Source: Metopolophium dirhodum (taxonomy: Eukaryota; Arthropoda; Insecta; Hemiptera; Aphididae). Taken from it: a stretch of DNA of 64,000 nt. Made by a program: the position numbers and the translations under genes. Within the stretch, counting starts at the first letter, position 1. The number at the start of each line of letters is the position of its first letter. Shown here one piece after another: positions 24,404 through 36,730 of the stretch. The DNA is taken from the NCBI RefSeq assembly GCF_019925205.1, contig NC_083566.1:8246001-8310000 (forward strand), in the 5' to 3' direction. The notes beneath the pieces are model-generated. The model did no database searches, had not been told where the DNA came from, and worked only from the letters and a program-made list of their open reading frames with translations.

Positions 24404-25686
24404 AAAAACTATTTCATTTTAATTTTGATATTAATAAAAAATTAAAAAATTAATTATAACAGTATATAAACTATATAAATTTAAACGTACAAAACTAATT
24501 TTTGAAGTAAACAGCTATGTACTTATTTGATGCAGGTATTCATATACTAATATTTCTTTATTTTTATACTTTTGAAGCGCGATTTCTTACAGTTAATTTT
24601 TTTTTTTTTAATTAAGTAATTTTGAAATTTAAATGGTTCATTGATAAATGTATATACTGTTTATTTTAATATAAGTTTGAGTTTATGTTTCTGTTAATTT
24701 GGTTATTTCATTTGGGTAGTAAGAGTTAATACTAGAATTAAAATGCATTAAGTTGTGTTGTCTATATTATATTTTATCGGTAAAAATCATCAGGCCGAGT
24801 TTCCAAAAATAAGATAACCGTGGGCCGAGCTTACATCCTCCCAAATGAACGTATTCGTCAATCATAATTTATGTCATTGCCAAATTTTAAAATAGAATTT
24901 GTCAGTCAATCAATTAATCAATTGTTTATTTTATCAATAATCAATATTCTTTTTTCTTCTAAATAAAATTTTAGTAAACGTAGTAAAAGACAAACAATTA
25001 AAATTAATTATTGAAGTTTAATTTCGAGACAATTAGCCGTCCCGAAACACTTTCTGGAACGGTATATCAAAACCGGGACGTATAATATGACAACCCTATA
25101 ATATTCCTATGACACTATACTCACAACCACACGTGGCACGCTTTCGTCTCGCGTGAAAAATATAATATTATAATATCTACACTAATATATAATAATTATG
25201 TATTATTCCTATTACATAATGTCTTAGTCAAATACTCGGATTATGCGAATGAAATACGGATGATAATGTGGTTTTTATTTCAAATATACATTATTATGTA
25301 CGTGAAATAAAATCAACTATTGGGTATAAAATACACGAAAATTGAAAGGTAGCCAATTCCAGTGTAAATTGCCACGGCGCGGCGGTGGCAAGGCACTTGG
25401 GCGGAATATATTTAGCGAAGGCTAATGTACGTGTAAACGGTTCATCATGACGACCCACCGCTGAAGTTTGTATCCACTTTTCTATGGAAAAAAAAATAGA
25501 CGATAAATCGACGACTGCACGTGTGTGCTACCTGCTTCTATATAACAGCTATTTAATAATAATTATGATTTTGTAAGTATATAACAACTATATTGTCTAT
25601 ATTGGTTCGCTGCAGACAAATACATAACATATTATATTATATTATAATATTATATCCGGGTGTAGCATAATATTATAGAATAATTT

Positions 25687-26651
25687 AAAAAAAAGGTGGG
25701 TAAGTGGATGTCGCTCTGCTGTACAGTATGTTACAAGTGGGTCACTGTAATGGATGGTGTTAAATTTGAATTCAATGATATAATATCATTGTATAAGAAA
25801 AACGATTCTGAGCGAAAACGGTCCGTCAGCCTATGATATTACCAAGTATATTTGATGATATTATTGTGAATAAAGTAATTTATATATAACCTATTTACGT
25901 GGAACCTTGTTTTAAATTTTTAATCCTTAGCTACAAAAGTTGAACATTTTATACATTTTTAACTACTAAATAATTATTACATTTTAAATTTAATACATTT
26001 TGTCAAAATTTGAACTTTAAATGCTTATAAAAAAAATTGTGCATATATATTTTCAATATTTTTCAACTGCTATTGTAACAATATATCAGGAGCCTTGCAT
26101 TAAATGTTCACGCTTCAAATAAAATTTTTATGATATTTATAGAAAAAAGAACTAAAAAAATTGAAAACAGACAATGTCCGTAAACAGCTCAAAAAGTGTC
26201 AAAATATTTGGAAAATTTTATGGTGTATAGGAAATGCAATTATAAACATTCAGTCAAAATTTCATGTCCCTACGGTCATTTGTTTTAAAGTTACACCAAA
26301 AACCAAAATCGATTTTCTCAAAAACAGATTTTGCGTAAAAAATTCCCGTTTTTCCTTAATTTTTCTTTTGTTTTTCATGTCGCTTTTGAAAATTACTGGG
26401 AAATTTTTACTTTTGACCTCCCAAAGTACCAACTAAATTCACTTTCCTATCAGAAAAGTTACTGTTGAAGAAAATCCAAGCACTTTTACTGTCCTAAAAG
26501 GTGATGACAGACACAAAAATAAAAAATAAAACAAAAAATAAAAAAAAAAACACACATCATCGTAAAATCAATACATTCATCGCTTCGCTCAGAATCTAAA
26601 ACACACATCATTGTAAAATCAATACATTCATCGTTCCACTCAGAATCTAAA
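25687..26651 (+). mobile_element. Dispersed repeat element, ~965 bp
   Basis: The left end (AAAAAAGGTGGGTAAGTGGA onward, to the GATTCTGAGCG near 25804) matches an inverted copy at 60171-60296, with about 3 differences in some 122 bases. The right end carries a 51 bp tandem duplication finishing in CTCAGAATCTAAA. The interior is AT-rich. The frame at 26161-26436 has no ATG start and no recognisable domain. Because GATTCTGAGCG occurs near both ends in opposite orientation, an inverted-repeat DNA element is possible, but superfamily and exact ends are uncertain. Confidence 0.6.
26550..26651 (+). repeat. 51 bp tandem duplication
   Basis: Two adjacent 51 bp units (26550-26600 and 26601-26651), each beginning ACACACATCAT and ending CTCAGAATCTAAA, differ at only a few positions, in the ATCGTAA/ATTGTAA and CGCTTCGC/CGTTCCAC blocks. 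Confidence 0.9.
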
Positions 26652-26659
26652 AATAATTG

Positions 26660-28470
26660 TAAAAATAGTAAAATGTCAGCGCCTCTTGTCATTATTGTGT
26701 ATATTTTTGTATTACCTAATCGTACATTATGTAGATTTAAAACCGTCGAAAAGCAGACTTCGAATTTAGCTGAAGACGACTAAAGTATAACACTGCGATT
26801 CTCAGCCGCGGTGTGTCACGCGTAGCACCGATGGCCGATGTGTGTCAACGAAAAGACTTAGACACTGACCAAGTCCTGCTCTAACAGACTATAACAGGCC
26901 GACGGAAGAGGCGTAGTTCGCCATTCATATTGTAGCATTATGTCGACGACAAAAAAATCTCGAAACAGCATAATAATATACCTACCTGATAGAAAATCGG
27001 GGCAATAATTGCATATTATACAAACAACTAATACCTACACACACGTGCCCGCACTCGCATATACTATAAACGCAACCGAATTATCATTAACTGTCAGCTA
27101 TTAAATAATAACTGCGCATCGGCAGCGGCATATGGTACCTAATAACCAAATAATCTTTACAATACGACACCGTGGCCCGTGGGACGTTTTCACAGTTGAG
27201 TTCTGAATTCGCCATTTGGCCTACTTGAAAAAGATCTCTGTATGTAAATACGTCAACAACAAAACAACGGAATTAACATAATATTAAATAATGGGTGCAG
27301 GTTACCGTTTAGGTAAAATGTTTAAGCCCGTTTCGTTGATCAGCCCCGAGAATCACAGTATTTTATTTATTATAATAAACGCCATACGTAAGAATAATAT
27401 TAGCAATACAAAAACTAGCAGTGGGTGCTTATTGCCAAGGCGCATCATCCTATCAATTGGCTGGTTTCTGACGTAATTGGTAATGCGAGAAGTAATAGCG
27501 AAGGGAGCGGACTACCCAGTTTGACGGGATGGAACTTTAAAACTAACTTGAGAGAGTAGGGTAGGAGCATCAATACATCCATCTATTAATTTGTGTAATA
27601 AGAGTAAGTTAGCCTCAAGTAAGTTAGCCTAAACTCTCGGCTAAAGAGACAACACCGAGTTTATGCTTAACTGGTTGGTAGTCGTAGTCGTGAGGAGGAA
27701 ATGTCAATTAAATTGTATTTGTTGGGTAAAAAAGCGTGAAAATTTAATATAAGGCTTCTGATATATCTTTCTAATAACAGTTGAAAAATATTAACTAACT
27801 CGCAGATTTGACCTGGAAATATTACGTTTTGGTCTATTTTGACGACGCCAATCGATGTATCGATATTTTTTCCATAAGAATCGATTTTGTCAATTTTGGC
27901 AATAGTACGTTTTGGATTTCCAACCCTCAATTATGCGTAATTGATTTTATATATTATTTATTTCGATTGTTTTATCGTAACCTTAAACAACTGCATATTT
28001 TAATCAATATCGTCCATTTAATATAAGTAATTTATTGCTTTTTTGGCTTTGAAAAAATTCTAGCATCTTCAAATTTAAAATTTAAAAAAAGTGTTATTCA
28101 ATTTTTAATTAAGACTAAGTTCACGAGACCCGATGTATAATAAAACGACACACTTATAATATAATATTATATTGAATTATAATTAAGAATAAACTACTTA
28201 ACATAAACATCAAATATACGTTTTTACCATTTTTTTTGTGTTTGGGGTTCATGATAGAGTTTATGATCGTCGTGAAATAGCTTTTTAGCTAAAGCGTCAT
28301 ACGACATAGTTCATGTGTCATAGTCATTGTCTTAGTCTCATTGATTCTTACATTTTTTAAAGGTTTTAACTTCGAATCTTGTCTGTTTGTCCGCGCTATT
28401 TTATCCGTCTCGAGAAATTATTTAGATATTATTTAGATTTTAGATAAATAAAGAAGAAACCAACCACGTA
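26660..28470. other. Mixed stretch with two CpG patches, no gene assigned
   Basis: Around 26740-26960 the sequence is GC-richer; on the minus strand an Inr-like GGTCAGTGTC is present, so a start site is possible. Near 27600 a short unit AGTAAGTTAGCCT is repeated twice. The frames at 27291-27476 and 27667-27930 show no recognised content. Confidence 0.35.
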
Positions 28471-28479
28471 GGTGGTCAC

Positions 28480-28870
28480 TCAAATATGCCAATGCGGTAT
28501 AACGGATCTATAGCGGGGTGGTGGCGGTGGACCGGGACAGCACGGCAGGGGCCGGCAGGGGGAGGCTCTCGGCTGACGGCTGTTGCGGCTGTTAATCGAC
28601 GGCTAGAGGATGACGCAGGATAAATCGTAGCCCCAACTGTACCAGGCCCGCAGCCGCGCCCGACGTCGGACGGCGCTGGTCGGCAGGTCACGACCCCCCA
28701 AGCGTACGTGACGGCACCGCGGGAGGAATTTCGGCGGCGGCGACCGTGAGAACAAACATCATCGAACCACAATTTCACGGGACCGTACAAGTTTACCTAC
28801 CAGGGCCTCATGCACCAATCGAGCACGACGCGACCGTCCGGAGACGTTTGCTCGCCACTCCGAACAGTTG
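28480..28870. other. CpG-rich island, possible minus-strand first exon
   Basis: The composition is strongly GC- and CpG-rich. Both strands have open frames (28476-28790 and 28759-28965 on the minus strand), which is expected of stop-poor GC-rich DNA and is not evidence of coding. On the minus strand, near 28814-28795, ATGAGGCCCTG is followed by GTAGGTAAAC, a good donor context, so a short first coding exon is conceivable. No TATA box seen. Confidence 0.3.
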
Positions 28871-28933
28871 TTTAGATGGCAACAATATAATATTTTATAA
28901 TAATATGTCGTAATGACGACATTGCCACATTTG

Positions 28934-28952
28934 TTAATAATAATAATAATAA
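28934..28952. repeat. (AAT)n microsatellite
   Basis: About six tandem AAT units at the edge of the CpG island. Confidence 0.8.
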
Positions 28953-28969
28953 TGTTATACAGCATATTA

Positions 28970-31900
28970 TTATTATTGTAATACGTATTATATCACAAAC
29001 GGTTTATTACGATAGTCACTATATCGGATAGTCCATGTAAATGGGAGACGAACACTAAAAAAAGAATGTTCTCGAAACCAGTTAACTGTTTTATGTGTAT
29101 AATAACTATAATATATTATAATGTAATAGGTTGTAAGTACCTATATGTATTTTAGGAAAGGTGATCGTTTTTAAGGTAAAACAATCATTTTTTCGAAAAT
29201 AACCAACGTTTTTAAAATCTTTTTTTTGGTAAAATAATTTTAAGTATATAATCAAAATTTTTGAAAAAATATATTTTTACTCAATTTTAAGTTTTTTTAA
29301 TTTTTCGGACGACAGCCAATATTTTTAATTTCATATTCTGAAGCAGAATAGTTTTCTAAGGATTTCGATGTATTATCGAATTTTAAACGAGTTGTTGTTT
29401 TAATTAGTTGTAACTTAATTAATATATTCAATGTCTATAATAGTTTGGTTTCGAGTGGAGTTAAAAGGCATAGCGGGGTAACACGCAAAATGTCGATCCA
29501 CTACTTCTATCATCAGATTCTGTATATCCAATATTTATATAACTATCTATAATCGTGTTTAAAAATAGTTCAAAATTCTGCAATTCACCTATATTTTTGT
29601 GCAATTGTCGAAAATCGAGATTGACGACCATGCGCGGTGTCCTTTTCGGATGCTTACATCAATTATAAACCGAGAAAGACTACAAAAAAAATACATATAT
29701 ATAATATTATACAATTGTCGGTCGTCGGTTATCCAAACGTAAATAAAAAAAAAAACATATTTTAAAATCACCATCATAATCCGGTTAGTGGCATACTTAA
29801 AAGTCCTAACCTAGAAGAACCAACCAACTATACAGTGGTTATGAATTAATAATTATATTACCTATATAATATTATTGTTTATACTCGTCACAATTTGTTT
29901 TGTTTACAAACGATTAGATTTATCAAAGATAGAAGCTTAGAGATAATAGCGCAAATAAAACATAACATCAAAGTATCAATTATACGATAGGTACCTATAT
30001 TCAATATTGTGTATATTGTGTTAAATACTTGCACTTGATAAGTTGAGCTGCGTGATTTTATTTCGACGAATATTCATGATAGCGAGTTCTTCCCGAGAGT
30101 TATTAATTAGTTATTACTTACGCCTAAATTGAATAAAATACATTAAACACGTAAATACGTAAATCATAGGTAACGTGGAACATGGTTTTTTAGGCACACC
30201 ATTTATTACAACTCAATATGTTGTTAAAATAAATTAATATAATAGCGCTATTGAGTAGTTTACCTATGTAATTAATATTTAATAGGTACTCAATAAAATT
30301 AATAGTTAGGTACTTTATAGTTTATAGTTTACTATCAAAGTTATCATATTTGTTATAGACACTTAAAAATTAAAATAAAGAAAAATGCACTGACAATTTA
30401 CCATGGTAAATAGTGCGAAAAAAATTATTATGATTGTTTTTTGGAACTATAGGTACATTTTTAAGTTTACCCACTTATTATTATTTTTGTCACATTTTTG
30501 AATCATAACCGATTTTATCTTGCGTAAGACTGAAGTTACTATATACATAAGTTTAGACTTAACAGAATATAATTATTATGCCGACTCATACAGCAAGAAA
30601 TCGGTTTTCGAGCGTACACTGGCCATAATAAAAGTTACAAATTATAAGTACCTAGTAAGTACCTATAGTAAGTACATAATATTATTAATATTTTTACATA
30701 ATGAAACGTATATGGTAACATATAATTATATAACGTAGCCCGTAGGTACTAAAAGTGTCTCAAGTATTAAAATATGTTCATAATATATTGTTTTATTTGT
30801 CAATATTGGCATAAATGCATAATCATAATATTATATAGGTATAACGAACTCCGTACAGTTTCTATACGACCATCGTGCACACAGTACTTATCGACAGTGA
30901 TCATAATATCAATCAGCGTATGAACAATTAACAATTATGTAGGTTTTTAAATTAGCAAATTAATATTTCAGTTTATATATATATATATATATATATAGAT
31001 TTTTAATCGATTTAGCATTGTATTAAAATAAGTTCAATCCTATTTAAGATTTAAATAAAATATGTATTTTTATTATGTCTGATTATTTTTTTATAAATAA
31101 TTGTATGATAACAAGCGAATTATTTTATGTACGTAACTAATAGAAACTATGTACAGTCTACAACGATAATCACCTAGTATAAACGCATTAACAACTAAAA
31201 TAAATTATAAGTTATGATAAAAAATAAATCTGATATTGATGTATTGATTCACTGATTCAACATTAGGTACCTATTTATATCATACATGCAAATGCTGTTG
31301 TGTACCCGCATTTGGACTTTGATTGTATGTAAAATAAAATATCGTCTACAATAATTAAGTAGGTACGTTCGCCGATTATTTGAATAACACATTGTAACAA
31401 ATAAATTTAATTAGCATTAAGAAATGTAATTATTTATACCAGGATTGCAAAGAGTAGTGCTGTGGTTAACACGTTCTGTTTGAAATGTTTAGAACTGCTG
31501 TGTAAGTGGTTTTACAGAATATTCTACAGCGTGCAGAGCATCGCTTTATTTCAACAGTAAAGTGTTGTGCGTATTATTAAGTACCATCTATAAGTTATCT
31601 AATCTATTTTACGTCTATAACACTAACATATTTTGTACTAACTTTATCCGTGTATGTGAAATGTGTATCTTACAAAATACAAACAAGTTTTTAAAATTAA
31701 ATAAATAAACCAATGGTACAATAACGTCAAACGTGTTGTTTTGATTGACTTAGGTAATTGAGAAAACTGCTATAATATACAGTTGTAGTAAAACCCGATA
31801 CTACCGCCCTCGCTACCCACGTAAAATTATTGTTTATAACCGAAACTATAATGCAACGGCTTTAAGAAATATGCAATGAATATTTTATACTTTATTTCTG

Positions 31901-32300
31901 CCCGGAAAAATAAATCATAAAAACAATATACCTACCTACCTGCTGTGGTAAATAAAAATATTCCCATTTACCACTGACTAGTTCTTGATAATACGTAAGT
32001 TCAAAATATGTCGTTGCCTCAAGACCGGACAATTTAAAAAAAAAAAAAAAAATAATATATCATATTATTATCATATATCATGAATTATAATAATACATGC
32101 ACCCTAGTAGCATTTTGTAATGATAATATTATAATCACGAACAATATTAGTATAATGTTATAATAATATTATTAAACAAACAATGTCTACCTGGGTGGGT
32201 ACCTATTATGTACCTACATAATACACACGCTATATGCAATATCATAGACCCAATGAATATAATATTAATATGACACTACGAGGAACGACACTTATACCCA
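28970..32300. other. AT-rich stretch, no gene seen
   Basis: No supported gene. The region 29160-29540 has a distinct T-rich block and a GGGGTAACACGC segment that looks repeat-derived, but no second copy lies in this window. The frame at 30520-30738 starts with a non-ATG codon and has no recognised features. Confidence 0.4.
30974..30997. repeat. (TA)n microsatellite
   Basis: About twelve tandem TA units. Confidence 0.9.
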
Positions 32301-32339
32301 CACTTATGTTATACTCTCCGATTCACATCATGGTACCCT

Positions 32340-32720
32340 GGTAACCGGTAGTGCGGACTAAAAGTATAACCGTGTCGAAACACACTAGAAACACACGTTC
32401 GTGTGTTGAAAGACGAACAAGTGTGCAGAAACGGCCGCGATTGTGTGTCGGCCCGTGCACACGGACGCGTCGGGACACCGCACAATACGACTTCGTCACG
32501 GCGTGTCACACTCACGCGTACACCCACGCAATGTTCGCGGCTTCAGTTCGCCGTCGGACGGCGGGCGAGACGAACATGCAGCCCTAATACACACGACGAC
32601 TTGCAATATTGTCGTTGTACCGTGACCGTCGTCGGTAAAATAAAATATATAATTCATGTCGTGTGACGACGTGCCACCGAGACGGTAGACATTTTTTCGC
32701 GAGCGTCGCATCACGTCCGC
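32340..32720. other. CpG-rich island, possible TSS
   Basis: A CpG-dense stretch with overlapping open frames on both strands, none with recognised content. On the plus strand CTTCAGTTCG (around 32540) fits the arthropod initiator TCAGT. A donor-like TCG|GTAAAA follows at 32635, and would define a non-coding first exon of about 90 nt. This is a weak model. Confidence 0.3.
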
Positions 32721-33754
32721 GATATAAGATAAAATAAGATACTTCTTTGATTCTGATATTATGTAGATCGAAAAAAACGATCAATTCGCGTATAATATTA
32801 TAATATTGTAAAATAGTATTACTTTACATATCATTATAATGTCCTCGCAACATTATTTATAGGTTGCGAGGACTTGGAGGGTATAAGCTGTACGGCGATG
32901 AAGTCAAAAGATCCAAAACGACTGCAAAGTAGGTATAATAAAGTGGTATAGAATAACATATTACTGTTAGTACACAGACATATTTTATCGATAAAAAGAT
33001 TGAATTAAAAGTAAAAAGAATTATTATCAATCCGCTTGGCGTTCACAGAATTAATCATTTATTAATTATTACTGTTATAAATTATTAGTAGTTATTACAT
33101 TAAGTTGAGGACGATACATATTAATGTTCTAGTGTTCTCATCGTATCGAATGATTACAGATATAATTTAAAAACAGTAGCAATAGTAGCGTTAATTATGT
33201 TATTGAATATAACGTATATAGAATTTAATATTTTTATCCATGGCAGTATGATTAGCATACCTATATTGTTAAATGATGTTAACAAAATTATGTATTTGTT
33301 CATTTTATAATTATCATATATGTACAATATATTATGGTTTATGATAAATATGAAATTTCTCACGTATCATAAATTTCAATATATTATGTCATATCATATT
33401 TGCATATTATTTTTTTTTTATGTTTTAAATTATATTTTTGGAGAAAATTGGTTTGGTTTTATAAATAGCTTTCATGGCAAACGATAACATTTACTCAACG
33501 AAAAGTGACTGTACAAAATGTTGGTAATGATAAGGTCTAAAAGTATATTCTAAAATATTGCATACATTATGAAGTGACCTCAACCCTAAAATACATCAAA
33601 TACCAAGAAGATAGTTGATAATGGAAGATATTTTATGGGTAGGTAATTTATACAATTTTGATACGATTAAATATTTTTTTATTATCGTTGCTAAAATTAT
33701 ATGAAATTAAATATTTATAAATCTAAAGTAATCATGATTATTGAAGTGATTAAA

Positions 33755-33775
33755 GGTTAGGTTAGGTTAGGTTAG
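33755..33775. repeat. Interstitial (TTAGG)4 run
   Basis: Four perfect TTAGG units, the insect telomere repeat, inside unique-looking AT-rich DNA. Confidence 0.85.
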
Positions 33776-36695
33776 ATTATTTGATATATATTTTTAGATT
33801 AAATCATTAAACCATTAATTTGAATATTGAGAAAAGAACAAAATATTAATATTAAGAGATGAAAAATATTTACTGGTATGTATATTTAGTAGAATATATT
33901 CTTTGACTTTACGGCGCCATGCTTATGAATAATAACATAATAAATTGTATTAACAACTGATAAGATATTTCTTATACGTTTTTCAAATCACTTGCATAGG
34001 TTCATTAAATGTAACATAATACTTCGATACTTCGATGACGAACAAGGGACTTTTTTAAGAAAAATAATAAATACTTAACCCAATAAACAATCAGTAGAAA
34101 CTATTTAGAAATTCAATGACAACGTATTTTTTGTATACCTAATATAAAATAATATAAAACACTTAACCATAATATAAAAATTTCATATATACGTTATTTT
34201 TTTTTTTTTTTTGAAATTTCGAAGAAATTAAGCATTTAATACTTTAATTGTAGTTAATTTATTAGTTTTTCCTCATATACAACGTCTATAACATTACATT
34301 ACATTTCATTATTTTTTTTAAATATATTTATAGATAATATATACATTGAAAGAATATTAATTGTTAAATTTCTTGTCCCGATCTCTTTGAGGAAGGAGAT
34401 AAGGTCACTCGATTTGTCGGGTCCCTATGGATTCGTATAGGTTTGTTTAAGTATTTGTTCTTGATTTTTATTTATTCATATGCATTCAGAGACTATGTGT
34501 TTTTAACAGTCATTGACACTCTGCAATTTATTGTTCCCCTCGTGACCTACCTATCTATGTCAATATTTATTTCGTTAAATACAAAATATTGTAATCTTTG
34601 AATAATCCATTAAAAATTAGTTACATTGTTCGTATAAAAGCTTGTTGATAAAAGGAATATATTATGCCGTATAAGTGTATAACATAATAAATATCGTTAA
34701 CGTTTTAATACGGACAAGTACCATAAAAAGTGTAGAACAGGCCAATCACATGAAACATAGTTTAAAAAGCAAGATATATCAATAGTGTATTTAAATAATA
34801 TGGTGCACTAACCTCAAGATAATAGATCAGGAGATTCAACGTTTCTGGAGTTTTGATGGTCTAGAATTCGTTATTATTTTATGACTATTATTATGCTTGA
34901 AAATCTTTTCCAGGTATAAGCTCGTTTATGTTCGTAAACGTATAGTTATTGTGTAGTGCACTTACAATTGGATGTCCTTGAATATGTTATAATATATTTT
35001 ATTGTTTGTATTTAGTAAACAACAATAATTGCAACAACGTTAAAAACAATTTTACGATCACAGATTTAGTACATTATGCCTCTAAAAGGTATATTTTGGC
35101 TATAAAAGTATTCTTTGTAATAATATAGTAGATATTATAGAGAAAATTATGATAATAACTTTAAAGAAAATAATGTAAGACGTAAATAAATACAATCTAC
35201 AATTAAGATGATATTTAAATATTTAAAAAAAAATAGTGATTAATATAATACAATATTGATATTTGTTGAGTTTTATCATCAAGCCTCATATTGGGTATTT
35301 AATATAATAGTGATTTCTTCCAAAATTAATATCACGATTTTATTGTAGAAAATATCAGTTCTTGAAAGATAGGTATAAGTTTATTCAACCAAATAATTGA
35401 TAAATAACAATATGCATAACATTATCTACAAAAACACTTCATTATCATTAACTTTGAGAACCTCTGCAGTATCATAAATAACCCATAGTTACCCAGTTGT
35501 ATTTTTTATAGCATATAATAGGTGGGTAATTATTACAGTATTATAGAATAGTAAGTGTAGTTTTCTTTAAATATGTATTGCGTGTATATTTATTGATTTT
35601 GAATAATAAAACACCAAAAAACAAATAGGTATGTCATATTTTTAAAATAACTTTAGAAAATCTTGAAAACAATAATATGAGTAGGTACACGCGATAATAA
35701 TATAAAACGGTTAACATAATATGTGAATTATTAGATAAGTTTTGAGAGAAATATACAACAGCCCTGAGGGTATATATAATTCTTCCATAAATCTTGTTTT
35801 ACAATTTTAACCGCCTGAGATTAATATAAAACTAAAAACCATAAAGTTGTATTTCAATAATATTTAGCATTTAATAAAAATAACTTAGTTGAATTTATGT
35901 GTTTTACATATTTTTTAACTACCCGCCGATAGAAACGACTAAAAATTTGTAAACGTGACTATAATGATTAATGAACAATTCTCGGTAACTTAGATAGTTT
36001 AATGTTAGACATTATATTATGTTATAAGGACAGCTACGATGTTCAGATGTTAAACTTAAAAGGGATATATTTCAAAACCATAAGACGTTATATATGGTCA
36101 CGATACATTTTATGCGTTCCATTATAAATAGTCAGACAGTCTGCAAAAGTAATTGCAATAAGCTTATTTGCGTTATGATATAATATACCTACGAGTAATA
36201 AACGAGTTAAGACAGTGCAATCCACGTGCGTAGGTTATAACTTCTAACTTATAACCGTCATGATGCGATATTTCCTCAAAACGTCGATGGATCAAACGCG
36301 TGCAATTATACTTGTCTAAACAAATGGTTTACACTATATAGCTTTGGAAACTGTTGTATGCAAATCGCTCGACATGTGTTGAGAACATGATATATTGTAA
36401 TGCATCAATATATACAATACAAACAACACGATGCGCCCCTGAGGTAAGTATAATGTTATTATATTCAATTAAAAGTGATAGATTATACTGCGTGAACGGA
36501 TAAACGGCATTATACATTTTCTATTCTATGTACACGACAGTAGAGACTACAACGGTAGACGTAACTGAACAATGTTTCATAGTTTTTCATCAATTGTATT
36601 ATAATATTATTATATTAATATATTGGAGAAGATTTAATACCTACTTGTATAGAAATAATGTTATTTATGCATTTCGTCGCGGTCTATAATATATC

Positions 36696-36696
<1 letters not shown>

Positions 36697-36728
<32 letters not shown>
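36697..36728. repeat. (ATT)n microsatellite
   Basis: About ten tandem ATT units. Confidence 0.9.

Positions 36729-36730
<2 letters not shown>

Noticed and set aside
26161..26436. 91-codon frame that looks like a protein
   Set aside because: It starts with a non-ATG codon and lies inside a dispersed AT-rich repeat; no transposase motif was found.
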